From Pseudomonas sp. B6002 (GTDB lineage: Bacteria > Pseudomonadota > Gammaproteobacteria > Pseudomonadales > Pseudomonadaceae), in assembly GCF_013385985.1 (NCBI RefSeq), contig NZ_JACAOY010000006.1, positions 186,001 through 250,000 on the forward strand: a stretch of DNA of 64,000 nt, in the 5' to 3' direction. The translations under genes and the position numbers were made by a program. How positions within the stretch are numbered: the stretch's first letter is position 1; each line of letters opens with the position of its first letter. The notes beneath the pieces were generated by a model, which saw only the letters and a list, made by a program, of their open reading frames with translations, made no database searches and was not told the origin of the DNA. This document shows, in pieces, positions 57,101 through 64,000 of this stretch.

Positions 57101-57571
57101 GATCTGCTGGCGGCCTTCGTCATCAAACCGCGCACGCAACATGCCGTGCCATTGCTGCAACCCTTGCCAGGCAAAGGCTAGTTGCTGCGGGTCGAGGGCG
57201 TCGCCGTCCAGCTCCAGGTAAGCGTGACAACCGACGCCGCCCAGCACCTGCTCGGCGCCTCGGCCAATCCAGTAGGCGTGTTGCACGTCGGTGAGGGCGA
57301 AGGGCGCGGCAGGGTCGATCACGACAGCCGCGTTGGCCGCTTTACGCGGGGTGGCCGTGAGGCGTGGCAGCCAGTGGGCGAGGGTCGGTTGTTCGATCAG
57401 GTCGGCGAAGGTCACGGGGGCGCCGGCCTGGCGCCATTGGTTGACCAGGCGCATCAGGTGCAGGGAGTCCAGTCCCAGCTCGATCAGGTTGGCTTGATCG
57501 TCCAGCGCCGGGCCACCGTGCAGCAGCGCGCCAATCTGTTCGCGCAGGTGTTCGACCGTCAGCGCACTCAT
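51194..57571 (-). CDS. NRPS with two cysteine modules: ArCP-Cy-A-PCP-Cy-A-PCP
   Basis: This 2125-residue synthetase opens with an aryl carrier domain (1-75, GLDSL, Ser36). The order is Cy1 (about 90-510; Asp221, Asp226, Ser229), A1 (535-1000; D713, L714, Y717, N756, I813, W814, Lys997), PCP1 (Ser1055), Cy2 (1115-1530; Asp1237, Asp1242, Ser1245), A2 (1555-2020; D1733, L1734, Y1737, N1776, I1833, W1834, Lys2016) and PCP2 (Ser2071). Both pockets fit the cysteine code of PchE/HMWP2. PchE has one such module with an epimerase-like insert; here there are two and neither A domain has an insert. It should make a salicyl chain with two cysteine rings and pass it to the TubC domain of the next NRPS. 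Confidence 0.9.
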   Translation of the reverse strand: MSALTVEHLREQIGALLHGGPALDDQANLIELGLDSLHLMRLVNQWRQAGAPVTFADLIEQPTLAHWLPRLTATPRKAANAAVVIDPAAPFALTDVQHAYWIGRGAEQVLGGVGCHAYLELDGDALDPQQLAFAWQGLQQWHGMLRARFDDEGRQQILDDGMSALQVHDLRGLAPAAREQALQATRDSLSHRQLAVEHGEVAGLQLSLLPEGRTRLHFDLDLLVADVHSLHLILRDLAALYRGERLTEAGRDWHFAHYLAQRPAPKASAAQYWQARLDHLPAGPALPLACEPEAIEQVRFTRRQQRLTPAVWQRLREAAAKRQLTPAMLLAGAFAQVLGRWSEVPHFLLNLPLFDRQGDTPGLDQVVADFTNLLLLEVDLRQPGSVAQQLMQVQAQFHRDMAHADYSGVQVQRDLALRGAGQRSFSPVVFACNLGTPLLGQRDAQTLGALTQMISQTPQVWLDHQVYEEDGALLLAWDAQDALFPEGLLDAMFGAYLDLLHNLQHDNAWDAPAFAHLPAQQHQVRQQVNATATAIAPRTLHQAPFAISGERLALINGDQRITYAQLQQGALRIAAALLEQGVQPGDAVGVCLPRGHRAVLALYGVLTAGACYVPLSPSQPQARRERICQRAAIDTLIDPAWLDHALAFAPLPAPVAVSPDSPAYVIFTSGSTGEPKGVQISHRAACNTLDDLNQRFSITENDRLLAVSALDFDLSVYDLFGVLAVGGSVVLLDEAQRRDASMWNRLIQQHQVTLWNSVPLLLDMLLTVADTLPLRMAWLSGDWIGLDLPARLHTASNGGCRLIAMGGATEAAIWSNYQPVDLPLPAHWRSIPYGTPLGNQQYRVVDSLGRDCPDWLAGELWIGGAGVADGYRGAPDLSAERFVEHQGARWYRTGDLGRYWPDGRLEFLGRRDHQVKVRGHRIELGEIENALLVQPRIRQAVALAVGTPLHLLAAVVPTEGALCTEELRQALGTQLPDYMLPSQWLLLDTLPLSANGKLDRHALVTLAEQAHPQHATANEAPCGEREQQVAAIWAELLPGAQVYRQSDFFRLGGDSLLATQCSARLRRAGLANAQSLRQLFATPRLAEFVAQLQTPGVQAEQRLVANPGQRHQPFPLTEVQQAYWRGQSQGLPLSCGTTYLIELDGAALDIPRFEQAWDRLIQRHEMLRAQLVGDDQQVILPEVPPMQVHRHQAPDAAAARQRLAECWASRPRHQWPMFEVHAVSYGEHGWRVGLFFDYLTLDGLSIKRLLAELALLYTQPHTQLPALDLSFRDYVLQVQPDPAGLALAQAYWQARLDDLPGPPALPLHTAPQQLGEVHFSRREFRLAAPQWQALRQRARESGITASVLLLSVYAQTLARWSDGQPHTLNLTLFDRQDLHPQIGQVLGDFTSLAPVSVYPRAHASFLSEAQAVQAQVADVLQHAACSSIWVQRERARRVGPQAAALPVVFTSTLGLADDLLQDLPEGFPDIVAGGLSETPQVWLDHQLYEHRGALVLCWDAVDALFPEGLLDAAFASYTQALLGLIDADWQAPLALPLPGNQAQIRAQANATAVEIAPRTLLDAPFAIASRRLALIDGERRVSYGQLREGALRVAAWLQAQGVQPADAIGVHLPRGADAVIALFGVLAAGACYVPMGMRQPLERRQRIEQRAAIRLTLDAEQLALALHSEALPAPVAVSVDSPAYVIFTSGSTGEPKGVQISHRAACNTLDDLNQRFVIGAEDRLLAVSALDFDLSVYDLFGVLAVGGSVVLLDEEQRRDASAWQRLIQQHQVTLWNSVPMLLDMLLTVADTLPLRQAWLSGDWIGLDLPARLHAASHGRCQLIAMGGATEAAIWSNYQPVCLPLPRHWQSIPYGRPLGNQCYRVVDSQGRDCPDWVTGELWIGGRGVAMEYRGAAELTAERFVEHDGQRWYRTGDMGRYWPDGSLEFLGRRDQQVKVRGHRIELGEIDNALLACPQVRQALTVTLGNPPSLAAAVVVDGEVSLEVLRQQLRQRLPDYMLPASLHLLNELPLSANGKADRNALRQCLADIATEHSDAPQGAQEREMAEIWSEVLQRPIPGRHSDFFLLGGDSLSATRLVETLKRRRVCLAPLSLRELFAHPSIAALCDYLGSPTEQHAEHFEEGTL

Positions 57572-60531
57572 GGCTGCACCTCCGCGGCGCGCTGGGTTTC
57601 AACGGCCAGCACGCGCACATGGGGGGCGATGCTGGCGAGTTTTTCGCGGGTTTCTTCCAGTTCCCGTTCGGGCAGCGACAACGAGACAATCCCCGCGCCG
57701 GCCTGCACCCAGGCCTGGCCCTGGTCTTCGAACACGCTGCGCAATACCAGGGCGGCGTCGAGGCTGCCGTCGCTGTCGGCGATCAGCACGCAACCGCTGT
57801 AGAGGTCGCGGCTGCGGCCCTCGTGCTCGGCAATCGCGGCGATGGCTTCACGCTTGGGAATGCCCGATGCGGTCACGGCGGGGAACAGCGCGGCGAAAGC
57901 GTGCCAGGCATTGCAGTCGGGCTTGAGCCGGCCTTTGAGGCGCGAACTCAGGTGCTGCACGCTGCCTCGCCGCGAGATGCCCATGAACTCGCTGACCCCC
58001 AGGCCTTGTGGCTCGCAGATCGGTTGCAGCTCTTCAAACGCCAGCTTGACCGACACCGCGTGCTCGGCGATTTCCTTGGGGTCCTGGTACAGCGATTGGC
58101 GCAGGCGCGCTTCCTCTTCCACGTCACGGCCCAGCGCGCGCGTGCCGGCCAGGGGCTGGGTGCTCACGGCGCCGCCGGCACTGACTTCCACCACGGTTTC
58201 CGGGCTGAAGCCTACGCAGGAGAACCCGCCCTGATGATGGATGAACGAGCGCGCCGGCGTGTTGGCGCGCCGCCCGGCGCGGTAGCTGGCCACCAGATCG
58301 ACGCGACCGTCGAGGGGCACTTTGCGCGACAGGATGATCTTCTGGTAATCGCCACGGACGATCTGCGCCACGGCGCTTTCGACCTGGCTGCAATACCGCG
58401 CAGCGTCATGCCCGGCGACGTCCACTAAGGCGGCGCGGGGCAACGGTTGATCCAGGGCGCACTCGGCGTCCAGCGCCTGCACGCGGCTTTGCGCGGCGGC
58501 GAGGGCGGCCGGTTGCAGGGCGCGAATCAGCGCGCAGCCTTCGCGCAGGCGGATCTCCAGGGTGGGGATGTCCAGGTGCAGCAGCGGGCGTGTGCTGGGC
58601 AGGTCTGCCAGTTGGTAAAAGCGTCGCGCCAGTTCAAAGGTAGCAGTGCCGTAGGCGCGCCACTGTTCGAAGGGCAGGGCCTGGGCGGCTTTTTCCAGGG
58701 CCAGCGGGATGTCGTCGGCGGGCCAGCTCCAGCGCTGGCCGGCCACGCTCAATTGCACGGTGCTGCCGCTGAGGCGTACCTGGGCGATGCTGCCCACACC
58801 GAGGGACCATTCGCCCTGGTGCTCGTAAAGGGTCAGGTCCTCGGGCAGGTAGACACCGGCCAGGGCGGCCGCCAGGTCCTGCGGTTCGGCACTGATCGGC
58901 ACGCGGCATTCCAGGTAGCGCTGGCGGGGTTCGGCATTGCATTGGAAGCGTTGCTGCAATTGGCGTTTGTCGAGTTTGCCGACGCTGGTCAGGGGCCAGC
59001 TGTGCAGGATTTCCAGTTGGTCCGGCCACTTGTGGCGCGGCAGGCCGAGGCCCTGGAAATGCTGGTGCAGGGTGCTCAAGGCAAAGGGTTGCGGCGTGTG
59101 CAGGATCACGCAGGCGCACACCCGTTCGCCCAGGCGTTCGTCGGTGAGGGCGACCACGGCGGCGTCTTGCACCAGCGGGTGTTCGCGCAGCAGTTGTTCG
59201 ATTTCGGCAGCGGCGATTTTTTCGCCGGCGCGGTTGATCTGTTCCTTGATCCGCCCCTCGACCACCAGGTTGCCGTCGGCGGTCCAGCGCGCCAGGTCGC
59301 CGGAATGGAAGAAGCCTTCGGCGTCGAACACCTGGCGGTTGTGGGCGTCGGCACGGTAATAGCCGGCGATGGTGTAGGGGCCGCGCACGATCAGCTCGCC
59401 GACTTCGCCGGGGGCGACGGGGGTGCCATTCGCGTCCACCAGGCGCACGTCGTCGGCGCTGCACAGGGGCCGGCCTTGGGTATTGAGCACCACCGATTGC
59501 GGGTCATCCAGGCGGGTGTAGCAGAGCAAGCCCTCGGCCATGCCGAACACTTGTTGCAGGGCGCAGCCCAGGGCGGGCGCGACACGTGCGGCAACGTCGC
59601 TGGACAGCCGCGCGCCGCCGACCTGCAACAGGCGCAGGCTCGACAGGTCACTGTGGTCCCACTCGCGCGCCTGCAGCCACAGCTTCACCAGGGGCGGCAC
59701 CAGGGCGGTGTGGGTCACGCGGTGGCGGGCGATCAGATCGAAGGCTTCATCGGCCCCGGCCGTGCGCGAGAACACCACGCGACCGCCGCTGGACAAGGCA
59801 CCGATCAGCCCCGGGCAAGCCAGTGGAAAGTTATGCGCGATGGGCAGGGCGGCGAGGTACACCGAGTTTTGGTCGAACCCGCAGAGTTGCGCAGACGCCA
59901 TGGCGTTGTAGGCGTAATCGGCATGGCTGCGCGGGATCAGTTTGGGGGTGCCGGTGGTACCGCCGGACAGCAACAGCAACGCGGTGCTGTGGGGGTCGAC
60001 CTTCGCCGGTTCGCGCAGCGCGCCGTTGACGCTGGCCAGGGTCACGCCTTGAGCGGCCACGGCACCGGCGATGATCAACTGTTTCAGGGACGGGCACAGC
60101 GCCAATTGGCGTTCGGCCATGGGCCGGTAATCAAAGCCCAGGAAGCGCTCGGCGACGATGTAGGCACTGGGTTCGGCCAGCTCGCACAGGGCCTGGATTT
60201 CCCGTTCGCGGTGCGCCGGCATGGCCAGGATCGGCCATGCGCCCACCCGCAACAGGGCGAACAGGGTGCGGGCGAAGTCGATGCCGTTGGGCAGTTGCAC
60301 CAGTACGCGGTCGCCGCTGTGGATGCCGAGGTCGGCCAGCCCACCGGCGAGGCAACACACTTGATGTTCGAAGTCGCGGTAGCTCAGTTGTTGCTCGCCT
60401 TCGATCAGGGCGATGCGTGGTCCGAAGGTGCGTGCCCAGCCTTGCAGGTGCTCATTCAGGCTTTGGGGTTGCCACAGGCCGCCTCCGGTCAGGTGCTGGG
60501 CTTGAGTGTCGCGCCAATGAAGAGGGTGCAT
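57568..60531 (-). CDS. Fused salicyl-AMP ligase / salicylate synthase
   Basis: This 987-residue protein joins two complete enzymes. Residues 1-535 form an aryl-AMP ligase (PchD/YbtE/DhbE type), with the phosphate loop LSGGTTGTPKLIPRSH (189-203), the hinge GRIKEQINRAGEKI and Lys519 near SVGKLDK. Residues about 545-987 form a salicylate synthase of the MbtI/Irp9/YbtS type: GDYQKIILSRK (Lys731), FSPE (Glu778), PLAGTRALG (793-801), EHAVSVKLAFEEL and a C-terminal GSLDAALVLRSVFEDQ with AGAGIVSLS. It should turn chorismate into salicylate and load it on the aryl carrier domain. ATG 60531 follows AAGGAG. It is the first gene of the operon. No separate PchA/PchB genes are present. Confidence 0.9.
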   Translation of the reverse strand: MHPLHWRDTQAQHLTGGGLWQPQSLNEHLQGWARTFGPRIALIEGEQQLSYRDFEHQVCCLAGGLADLGIHSGDRVLVQLPNGIDFARTLFALLRVGAWPILAMPAHREREIQALCELAEPSAYIVAERFLGFDYRPMAERQLALCPSLKQLIIAGAVAAQGVTLASVNGALREPAKVDPHSTALLLLSGGTTGTPKLIPRSHADYAYNAMASAQLCGFDQNSVYLAALPIAHNFPLACPGLIGALSSGGRVVFSRTAGADEAFDLIARHRVTHTALVPPLVKLWLQAREWDHSDLSSLRLLQVGGARLSSDVAARVAPALGCALQQVFGMAEGLLCYTRLDDPQSVVLNTQGRPLCSADDVRLVDANGTPVAPGEVGELIVRGPYTIAGYYRADAHNRQVFDAEGFFHSGDLARWTADGNLVVEGRIKEQINRAGEKIAAAEIEQLLREHPLVQDAAVVALTDERLGERVCACVILHTPQPFALSTLHQHFQGLGLPRHKWPDQLEILHSWPLTSVGKLDKRQLQQRFQCNAEPRQRYLECRVPISAEPQDLAAALAGVYLPEDLTLYEHQGEWSLGVGSIAQVRLSGSTVQLSVAGQRWSWPADDIPLALEKAAQALPFEQWRAYGTATFELARRFYQLADLPSTRPLLHLDIPTLEIRLREGCALIRALQPAALAAAQSRVQALDAECALDQPLPRAALVDVAGHDAARYCSQVESAVAQIVRGDYQKIILSRKVPLDGRVDLVASYRAGRRANTPARSFIHHQGGFSCVGFSPETVVEVSAGGAVSTQPLAGTRALGRDVEEEARLRQSLYQDPKEIAEHAVSVKLAFEELQPICEPQGLGVSEFMGISRRGSVQHLSSRLKGRLKPDCNAWHAFAALFPAVTASGIPKREAIAAIAEHEGRSRDLYSGCVLIADSDGSLDAALVLRSVFEDQGQAWVQAGAGIVSLSLPERELEETREKLASIAPHVRVLAVETQRAAEVQP

Positions 60532-60573
60532 GGTTCGGGCTCCTTGTGAGGGTCGCTGGAAAGCTGGTTTGTT

Positions 60574-60586
60574 GAGAATCATTCTC
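60574..60586. promoter_or_regulatory. Fur box between biosynthesis and ABC genes
   Basis: GAGAATCATTCTC is a perfect 6-1-6 palindrome of the Fur type (GATAAT-N-ATTATC consensus). It lies 43 bases upstream of the ligase/synthase start and about 200 upstream of the ABC genes, so iron repression of the biosynthetic operon, and perhaps of both, is expected. Confidence 0.85.
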
Positions 60587-60786
60587 CTTATTCAACGAAT
60601 GGACTGCCCGAAACCGAACGTCATGGCCCTGATCCGAATTTTTTGGTTACAACCTTATGCCCAAAAGTGCGCAGCGCCGGGCCAGCAATAATTCCCATCC
60701 GGGGCCTGTGCGAACCGATCAGGGGAGCCGTCGACCGGCCGCTTGATCAATCATCCCGGGACACTCGAATCAGGCTGGGGATGGCG

Positions 60787-62568
60787 ATGAAAACTGAACA
60801 GGCCGACGCGCCAACGCCGAGCTGGCGTTGGCTGCTACGGGGCCAGGGGCGACGATTGGGCCTGGCGGTGGCCATGGCGGTGCTGGCAGCGGCGGTGGAG
60901 TTGCTGCCGTTTTTCCTGCTGGCCCAAGCGGTGAACCGCGTGGTGCAGGGCGGGCCTGGCGTGGGGGCTGACCTGTTCACCCTGGCCGGCTGGATGGCGG
61001 CGGCCCTGCTGGGCAAATACCTGCTGTACACCCTGGCGTATTACCTGAGCCATGTGGCGGCGTATCGCGTGTTGCTCAACACCCGGCGTGCGTTGGTGCG
61101 GCATTTGTCGTGGGCGCCGCTGCCGTGGTTGAGCCGCTTGAGCAGCGGCGAACTCAAGCAGCGGGTGATCCAGGATGTGGAGCGCATGGAGCAATTTATC
61201 GCCCACCACAGCGTCGAGTGTGTGGCGGCGTTGTTGAGCCCGATCTGGGTATTCATCGCCCTGTGCCTGCTCGATTGGCGCCTGGCGTTGTGTGCCTTGT
61301 TGCCGGTGCCGTTGGCGCTGCTGGCCCAGGCCTGGATGATGCGCGGCCTGGGTGAGCGGCTGGCGCAGTACGCCGGGGCGGTGGATGACCTGGACGGCGC
61401 GACCCTGGAGTTCTTGCGCAGTGCACCGTTGATGAAAGCCTTCCGCCAGGACGCCCGTTCGTTCAAGCGCATGCGCGAGGCCTTGGCCCATTACCGGCAA
61501 TTGATAGGCCGCATGATCGGCATGACGGTGCCCGGCTGGTCGGTGTTCGTGGTGTTGCTGGGGGCCAACGTCGTGGTGCTGTTCCCCGTGGGGTTGTGGT
61601 TGTACGGCGCGGGGCAGTTGACCCAGGCCGAGCTGGTGCTGGTGTTGATCCTGGGCACCGGCATGCTGCGGCCGTTGTTACGGGTGGCGCGGCTCAATTC
61701 CCAGGTGCAGGAAATCATGGGCGGCGTGCGTCGGTTCGCGCCGTTGCTGGTGTGGCCGCAGCCTGCGGGCGGGCGAGATCAAGCCTTGAGCCCGCCGCTG
61801 GAGGTGATGTTTGAAGGGGTGTCGTTCAGCTATGACCCGCAGCCCGTGTTGCAACACATCGACCTGCACTTGCCTGCCGGGCAGATGACTGCGTTGGTGG
61901 GGCCCTCTGGCAGTGGCAAAAGTACCCTGGCCTGGTTATTGGGTGGGTTGCTGGACGCTGAAAGCGGGCAGGTGCGGGTGAACGGTGAGCCGTTGTCGGC
62001 ACTCAGCGAGGCTGCCCGCGCAGCGACGGTTGGGGTGGTGTCCCAGGACGCGTTCATCTTCCAGGGCACGTTGCTGGATAACCTGCGCATCGGCAGTCCC
62101 GACGCGACCCTCGAACAAATCGACAGCGCCCTGCGCGTGGCCCAGGCCGAGGACTTTGTACGGGCCTTGCCAATGGGGCTGAACACGCCGATGGATGAGC
62201 GTGGCGTACGTTTGTCCGGGGGCGAACGCCAGCGTATCGGCCTGGCCCGGGCGCTGCTGGCGCAGACGCCGATCCTGGTGCTGGACGAGGCCACGGCCTT
62301 TGCCGACAGCCGTACGGAGCAGCGCTTTTACCAGGCGCTGCGCGCCACCTGGCCGGACAAGACCTTGCTGGTGATTGCCCACCGCCTGACCAGCATTTGC
62401 GACGCCGAACAGATCGTGTTGCTGGAGCGCGGGGTAATCCAGGCATCGGGCACTCACGGCCAGTTGCTCGCGCGCAGCGGCACTTATGCCACGCAATGGC
62501 AGCACCAGTTCGACAGCGAAGACTGGACCATCCGAGAAGGGAGTACGCAGCATGCACGGGTTGATTGA
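60787..62568 (+). CDS. pchH: ABC transporter permease-ATPase, PchH/YbtP-like
   Basis: The 593-residue half-transporter has an N-terminal type IV exporter-fold membrane domain of six segments (about 20-315) and a C-terminal ATPase domain: Walker A GPSGSGKS, Q-loop VVSQDAFIFQ, signature LSGGERQR, Walker B ILVLDEAT and H-loop IAHRLTS. In pyochelin and yersiniabactin loci such pairs (PchHI, YbtPQ) move the siderophore or release its iron at the inner membrane, likely as importers despite the exporter fold. Two in-frame ATGs exist, 60781 and 60787; the second is better spaced from GGGG. It overlaps the next gene by 17 bases. Confidence 0.87.
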   Translation: MKTEQADAPTPSWRWLLRGQGRRLGLAVAMAVLAAAVELLPFFLLAQAVNRVVQGGPGVGADLFTLAGWMAAALLGKYLLYTLAYYLSHVAAYRVLLNTRRALVRHLSWAPLPWLSRLSSGELKQRVIQDVERMEQFIAHHSVECVAALLSPIWVFIALCLLDWRLALCALLPVPLALLAQAWMMRGLGERLAQYAGAVDDLDGATLEFLRSAPLMKAFRQDARSFKRMREALAHYRQLIGRMIGMTVPGWSVFVVLLGANVVVLFPVGLWLYGAGQLTQAELVLVLILGTGMLRPLLRVARLNSQVQEIMGGVRRFAPLLVWPQPAGGRDQALSPPLEVMFEGVSFSYDPQPVLQHIDLHLPAGQMTALVGPSGSGKSTLAWLLGGLLDAESGQVRVNGEPLSALSEAARAATVGVVSQDAFIFQGTLLDNLRIGSPDATLEQIDSALRVAQAEDFVRALPMGLNTPMDERGVRLSGGERQRIGLARALLAQTPILVLDEATAFADSRTEQRFYQALRATWPDKTLLVIAHRLTSICDAEQIVLLERGVIQASGTHGQLLARSGTYATQWQHQFDSEDWTIREGSTQHARVD

Positions 62569-64000
62569 AGGGCTGCGCCAAGTGGTGAGCATTGCCGATA
62601 CGCGCTCGCCGCGCCTGTGGTGGGGCTTGGGTTTTCGCGTGTTGGAGCGGGCGTGTGCGATTGCGCCGTTCTTTCTCGGGTTTGTGTGGCTGCTTGAACC
62701 CGCGATGCCTTCACTGGTGTGGCTGGGCGTGGGCTTGGCGGCACTGTTGGTAGCGCAGTTGGTGTGTTCGCACTTCGGCCAGCTCAACAGTTTTCTCGGC
62801 GGTTATGAGTTGATGCACGGTTACCGGCGCCACTTGCTCGACCATGTGGCGCATCTGCCGTTGGGCGCGCTTCGCCAAGAGAGGATCGGGCAACTGGGTG
62901 AGCGCTTGACGGAAGACGTCAAGCGTATCGAAACCATTTTCACCCACGTGCTCGGTGAGTTGCTGGCATCGCTGGCGGTGCCGTTGCTGTTCATCGGCGT
63001 GCTGGTGTGGGTGGACTGGCGCCTGGCCCTGGCGCTGCTGGTGACGTTGCCCTTGGCGTTTGTGTTGTTGAACCGCTTGAGCGGGTTTTTCCTGGCGGCG
63101 GGCCGGCGCAAGCAGCACAGCTTTATGCAGGCGGCGGGGGTGCTGGTGGAGTTTATCGGCGGGCTGCGCACCTTGCGTCTGTTCAATCGCGCCGGGGCGT
63201 GGCGCGAACGGTTGGACCAGCAGTTCGGCGAGATTGAACGTCACAGCCTGGGGGTGGAAGTGTGGGGCGGCAGCGCCATCCAGTTGTACCGGTTGTGCGT
63301 GGACTTGAGCCTGGTGCTGCTGTTGCTCGTGGCGGGCCTGCTGGCGAATGCCGAGCAACTGCCGGCGCTGACCTGGATGTTGTTCGCGCTGGTGGCGCCG
63401 CGTTTGCTCGACCCCTTGCTGGATGTGGCGGCGTACCTGAGCGAACTGCGCGGCCTGGCCCAGGCGCAAGCGCGGTTGCAGGCCTTGCTGGAGATGCCTG
63501 AGGTTGCCGAGCCCTCGCAGCCGGTGGCGCCACAGGGCCACGGCGTGCGTTTTTGCGAGGTGGGCCTGCGTTATCCCGAACAGCCGGAGTGGGCGTTGCA
63601 GGGGTTGGATTTTGCCGTGGAGCCAGGGCAGATGCTGGCGATTGTCGGGCCTTCCGGCGCCGGTAAAAGCAGCGTGCTGCATTTGCTGGCGCGCTTTTAT
63701 GACCCGCAGCAGGGGCGTATTGAACTGGGGGGCGTGGACGTGCGCGACATGCGCCTGGACCAGCTGTACGCCGCGTGCAGTTTCGTGTTCCAGGACGTGC
63801 AACTGTTTGACGCCAGCGTGCTCGACAACGTGCGCCTGGGCAAGCCCGACGCCAGCCTGGCGCAGGTGAGGCACGCCTGTGCCCAGGCCGGTTGTGATGA
63901 GTTTATCCAGCGTTTGCCCCAGGGGTATGACACGCCCATCGGCGAGAACGGCCAGCGGTTGTCGGGGGGCGAACGTCAGCGTTTGTCGATCGCCCGGGCG
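62552..64000 (+). CDS. pchI: ABC transporter permease-ATPase, PchI/YbtQ-like (partial)
   Basis: The frame from ATG 62552 stays open to the right edge, giving 483 residues so far. It begins HGLIEGLRQVVSIADTRSP, has six membrane segments (about 25-290), then an ATPase domain with Walker A GPSGAGKS, Q-loop VFQDVQLFD and signature LSGGERQRLSIARA at the cut. It should form a heterodimer with the preceding protein. It starts inside that gene, 17 bases before its end, so they are co-translated. The Walker B and H-loop lie beyond the window. Confidence 0.87.
   Translation, partial: MHGLIEGLRQVVSIADTRSPRLWWGLGFRVLERACAIAPFFLGFVWLLEPAMPSLVWLGVGLAALLVAQLVCSHFGQLNSFLGGYELMHGYRRHLLDHVAHLPLGALRQERIGQLGERLTEDVKRIETIFTHVLGELLASLAVPLLFIGVLVWVDWRLALALLVTLPLAFVLLNRLSGFFLAAGRRKQHSFMQAAGVLVEFIGGLRTLRLFNRAGAWRERLDQQFGEIERHSLGVEVWGGSAIQLYRLCVDLSLVLLLLVAGLLANAEQLPALTWMLFALVAPRLLDPLLDVAAYLSELRGLAQAQARLQALLEMPEVAEPSQPVAPQGHGVRFCEVGLRYPEQPEWALQGLDFAVEPGQMLAIVGPSGAGKSSVLHLLARFYDPQQGRIELGGVDVRDMRLDQLYAACSFVFQDVQLFDASVLDNVRLGKPDASLAQVRHACAQAGCDEFIQRLPQGYDTPIGENGQRLSGGERQRLSIARA

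Noticed and set aside
58447-60549. A 700-codon plus-strand frame opposite the ligase/synthase gene, and a similar one at 51215-53296 opposite the NRPS
   Set aside because: Both are complements of strongly supported domains; codon pattern and Gln/His/Ala-rich translation mark them as shadows.
42766-62568. Calling the locus a plain pyochelin or yersiniabactin cluster
   Set aside because: There is no PchA/PchB pair, no polyketide module, an extra Cy-A-PCP module and an extra reductase, so neither name fits.

Overview
The window looks like a chromosomal segment of a fluorescent Pseudomonas (P. fluorescens group). The evidence is high GC content, Pseudomonas-like gene families, many ATGA-type gene overlaps, and a dozen copies of the REP/REPIN palindrome family (TGTAGGAGCCGGCTTGCCGG and relatives) between transcription units. 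I saw no tRNA, rRNA, phage, insertion sequence or CRISPR array. The region is packed with transport, sulfur and iron genes.

Layout. (1) 1-3312: end of a TonB-dependent receptor, then an ECF sigma factor and its FecR-type anti-sigma partner. (2) 3309-11516: a sigma-54 activator divergent from a six-gene ABC importer of the GlpSTPQUV (glycerol) type, with a clear -24/-12 promoter and repeated TGTTC half-sites between them. (3) 11641-15805: an AraC regulator divergent from a small operon (SDR, VOC protein, saccharopine-dehydrogenase-like protein, NTF2-like protein), then a hypothetical gene. (4) 15972-28023: an orphan NMT1-like binding protein, a LysR regulator, and a complete LivHMGFK-type importer followed by an ATC-hydrolase-like and a carbamoyl-cysteine-hydrolase-like gene, then an amidohydrolase group. 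(5) 28207-40419: a LysR gene and a large organosulfur block (2-hydroxyacid dehydrogenase, SfnB-like flavoprotein, peroxiredoxin, two LLM monooxygenases, SsuA-like binding protein, rhodanese, thiol dioxygenase, CysB-like regulator, class II aldolase). (6) 40684-41418: a methyltransferase. (7) 41513-64000: a siderophore locus.

The siderophore locus is the most interesting part. Six minus-strand genes, each overlapping the next, run from 60531 to 42766: a fused salicyl-AMP ligase/salicylate synthase; a 2125-residue NRPS (ArCP-Cy-A-PCP-Cy-A-PCP); an 1824-residue NRPS (TubC-Cy-A[MT]-PCP-TE); a saccharopine-dehydrogenase-like reductase; a PchG-type thiazolinyl imide reductase; and a PchC-type editing thioesterase. 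Divergent from them, behind a shared Fur box, are two PchH/PchI (YbtP/YbtQ)-type ABC proteins, the second cut by the window edge. A FptX-like MFS gene converges on the operon end. The three adenylation domains all carry cysteine-type pocket residues and the three Cy domains all carry the DxxxxDxxS motif. The predicted product is therefore a pyochelin relative built from one salicylate and three cysteines, with no epimerase-like insert in the first two modules. This structure is an inference; it was not checked against any database.

Regulation of the sulfur block also stands out. Four intergenic regions that precede its genes share an AT-rich motif close to TTTTAATGATTAGCTTATA, which I take as a candidate operator for the CysB-like regulator encoded there. 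The neighbouring cysteine and sulfur genes may supply the cysteine-hungry siderophore pathway, but that link rests only on proximity.
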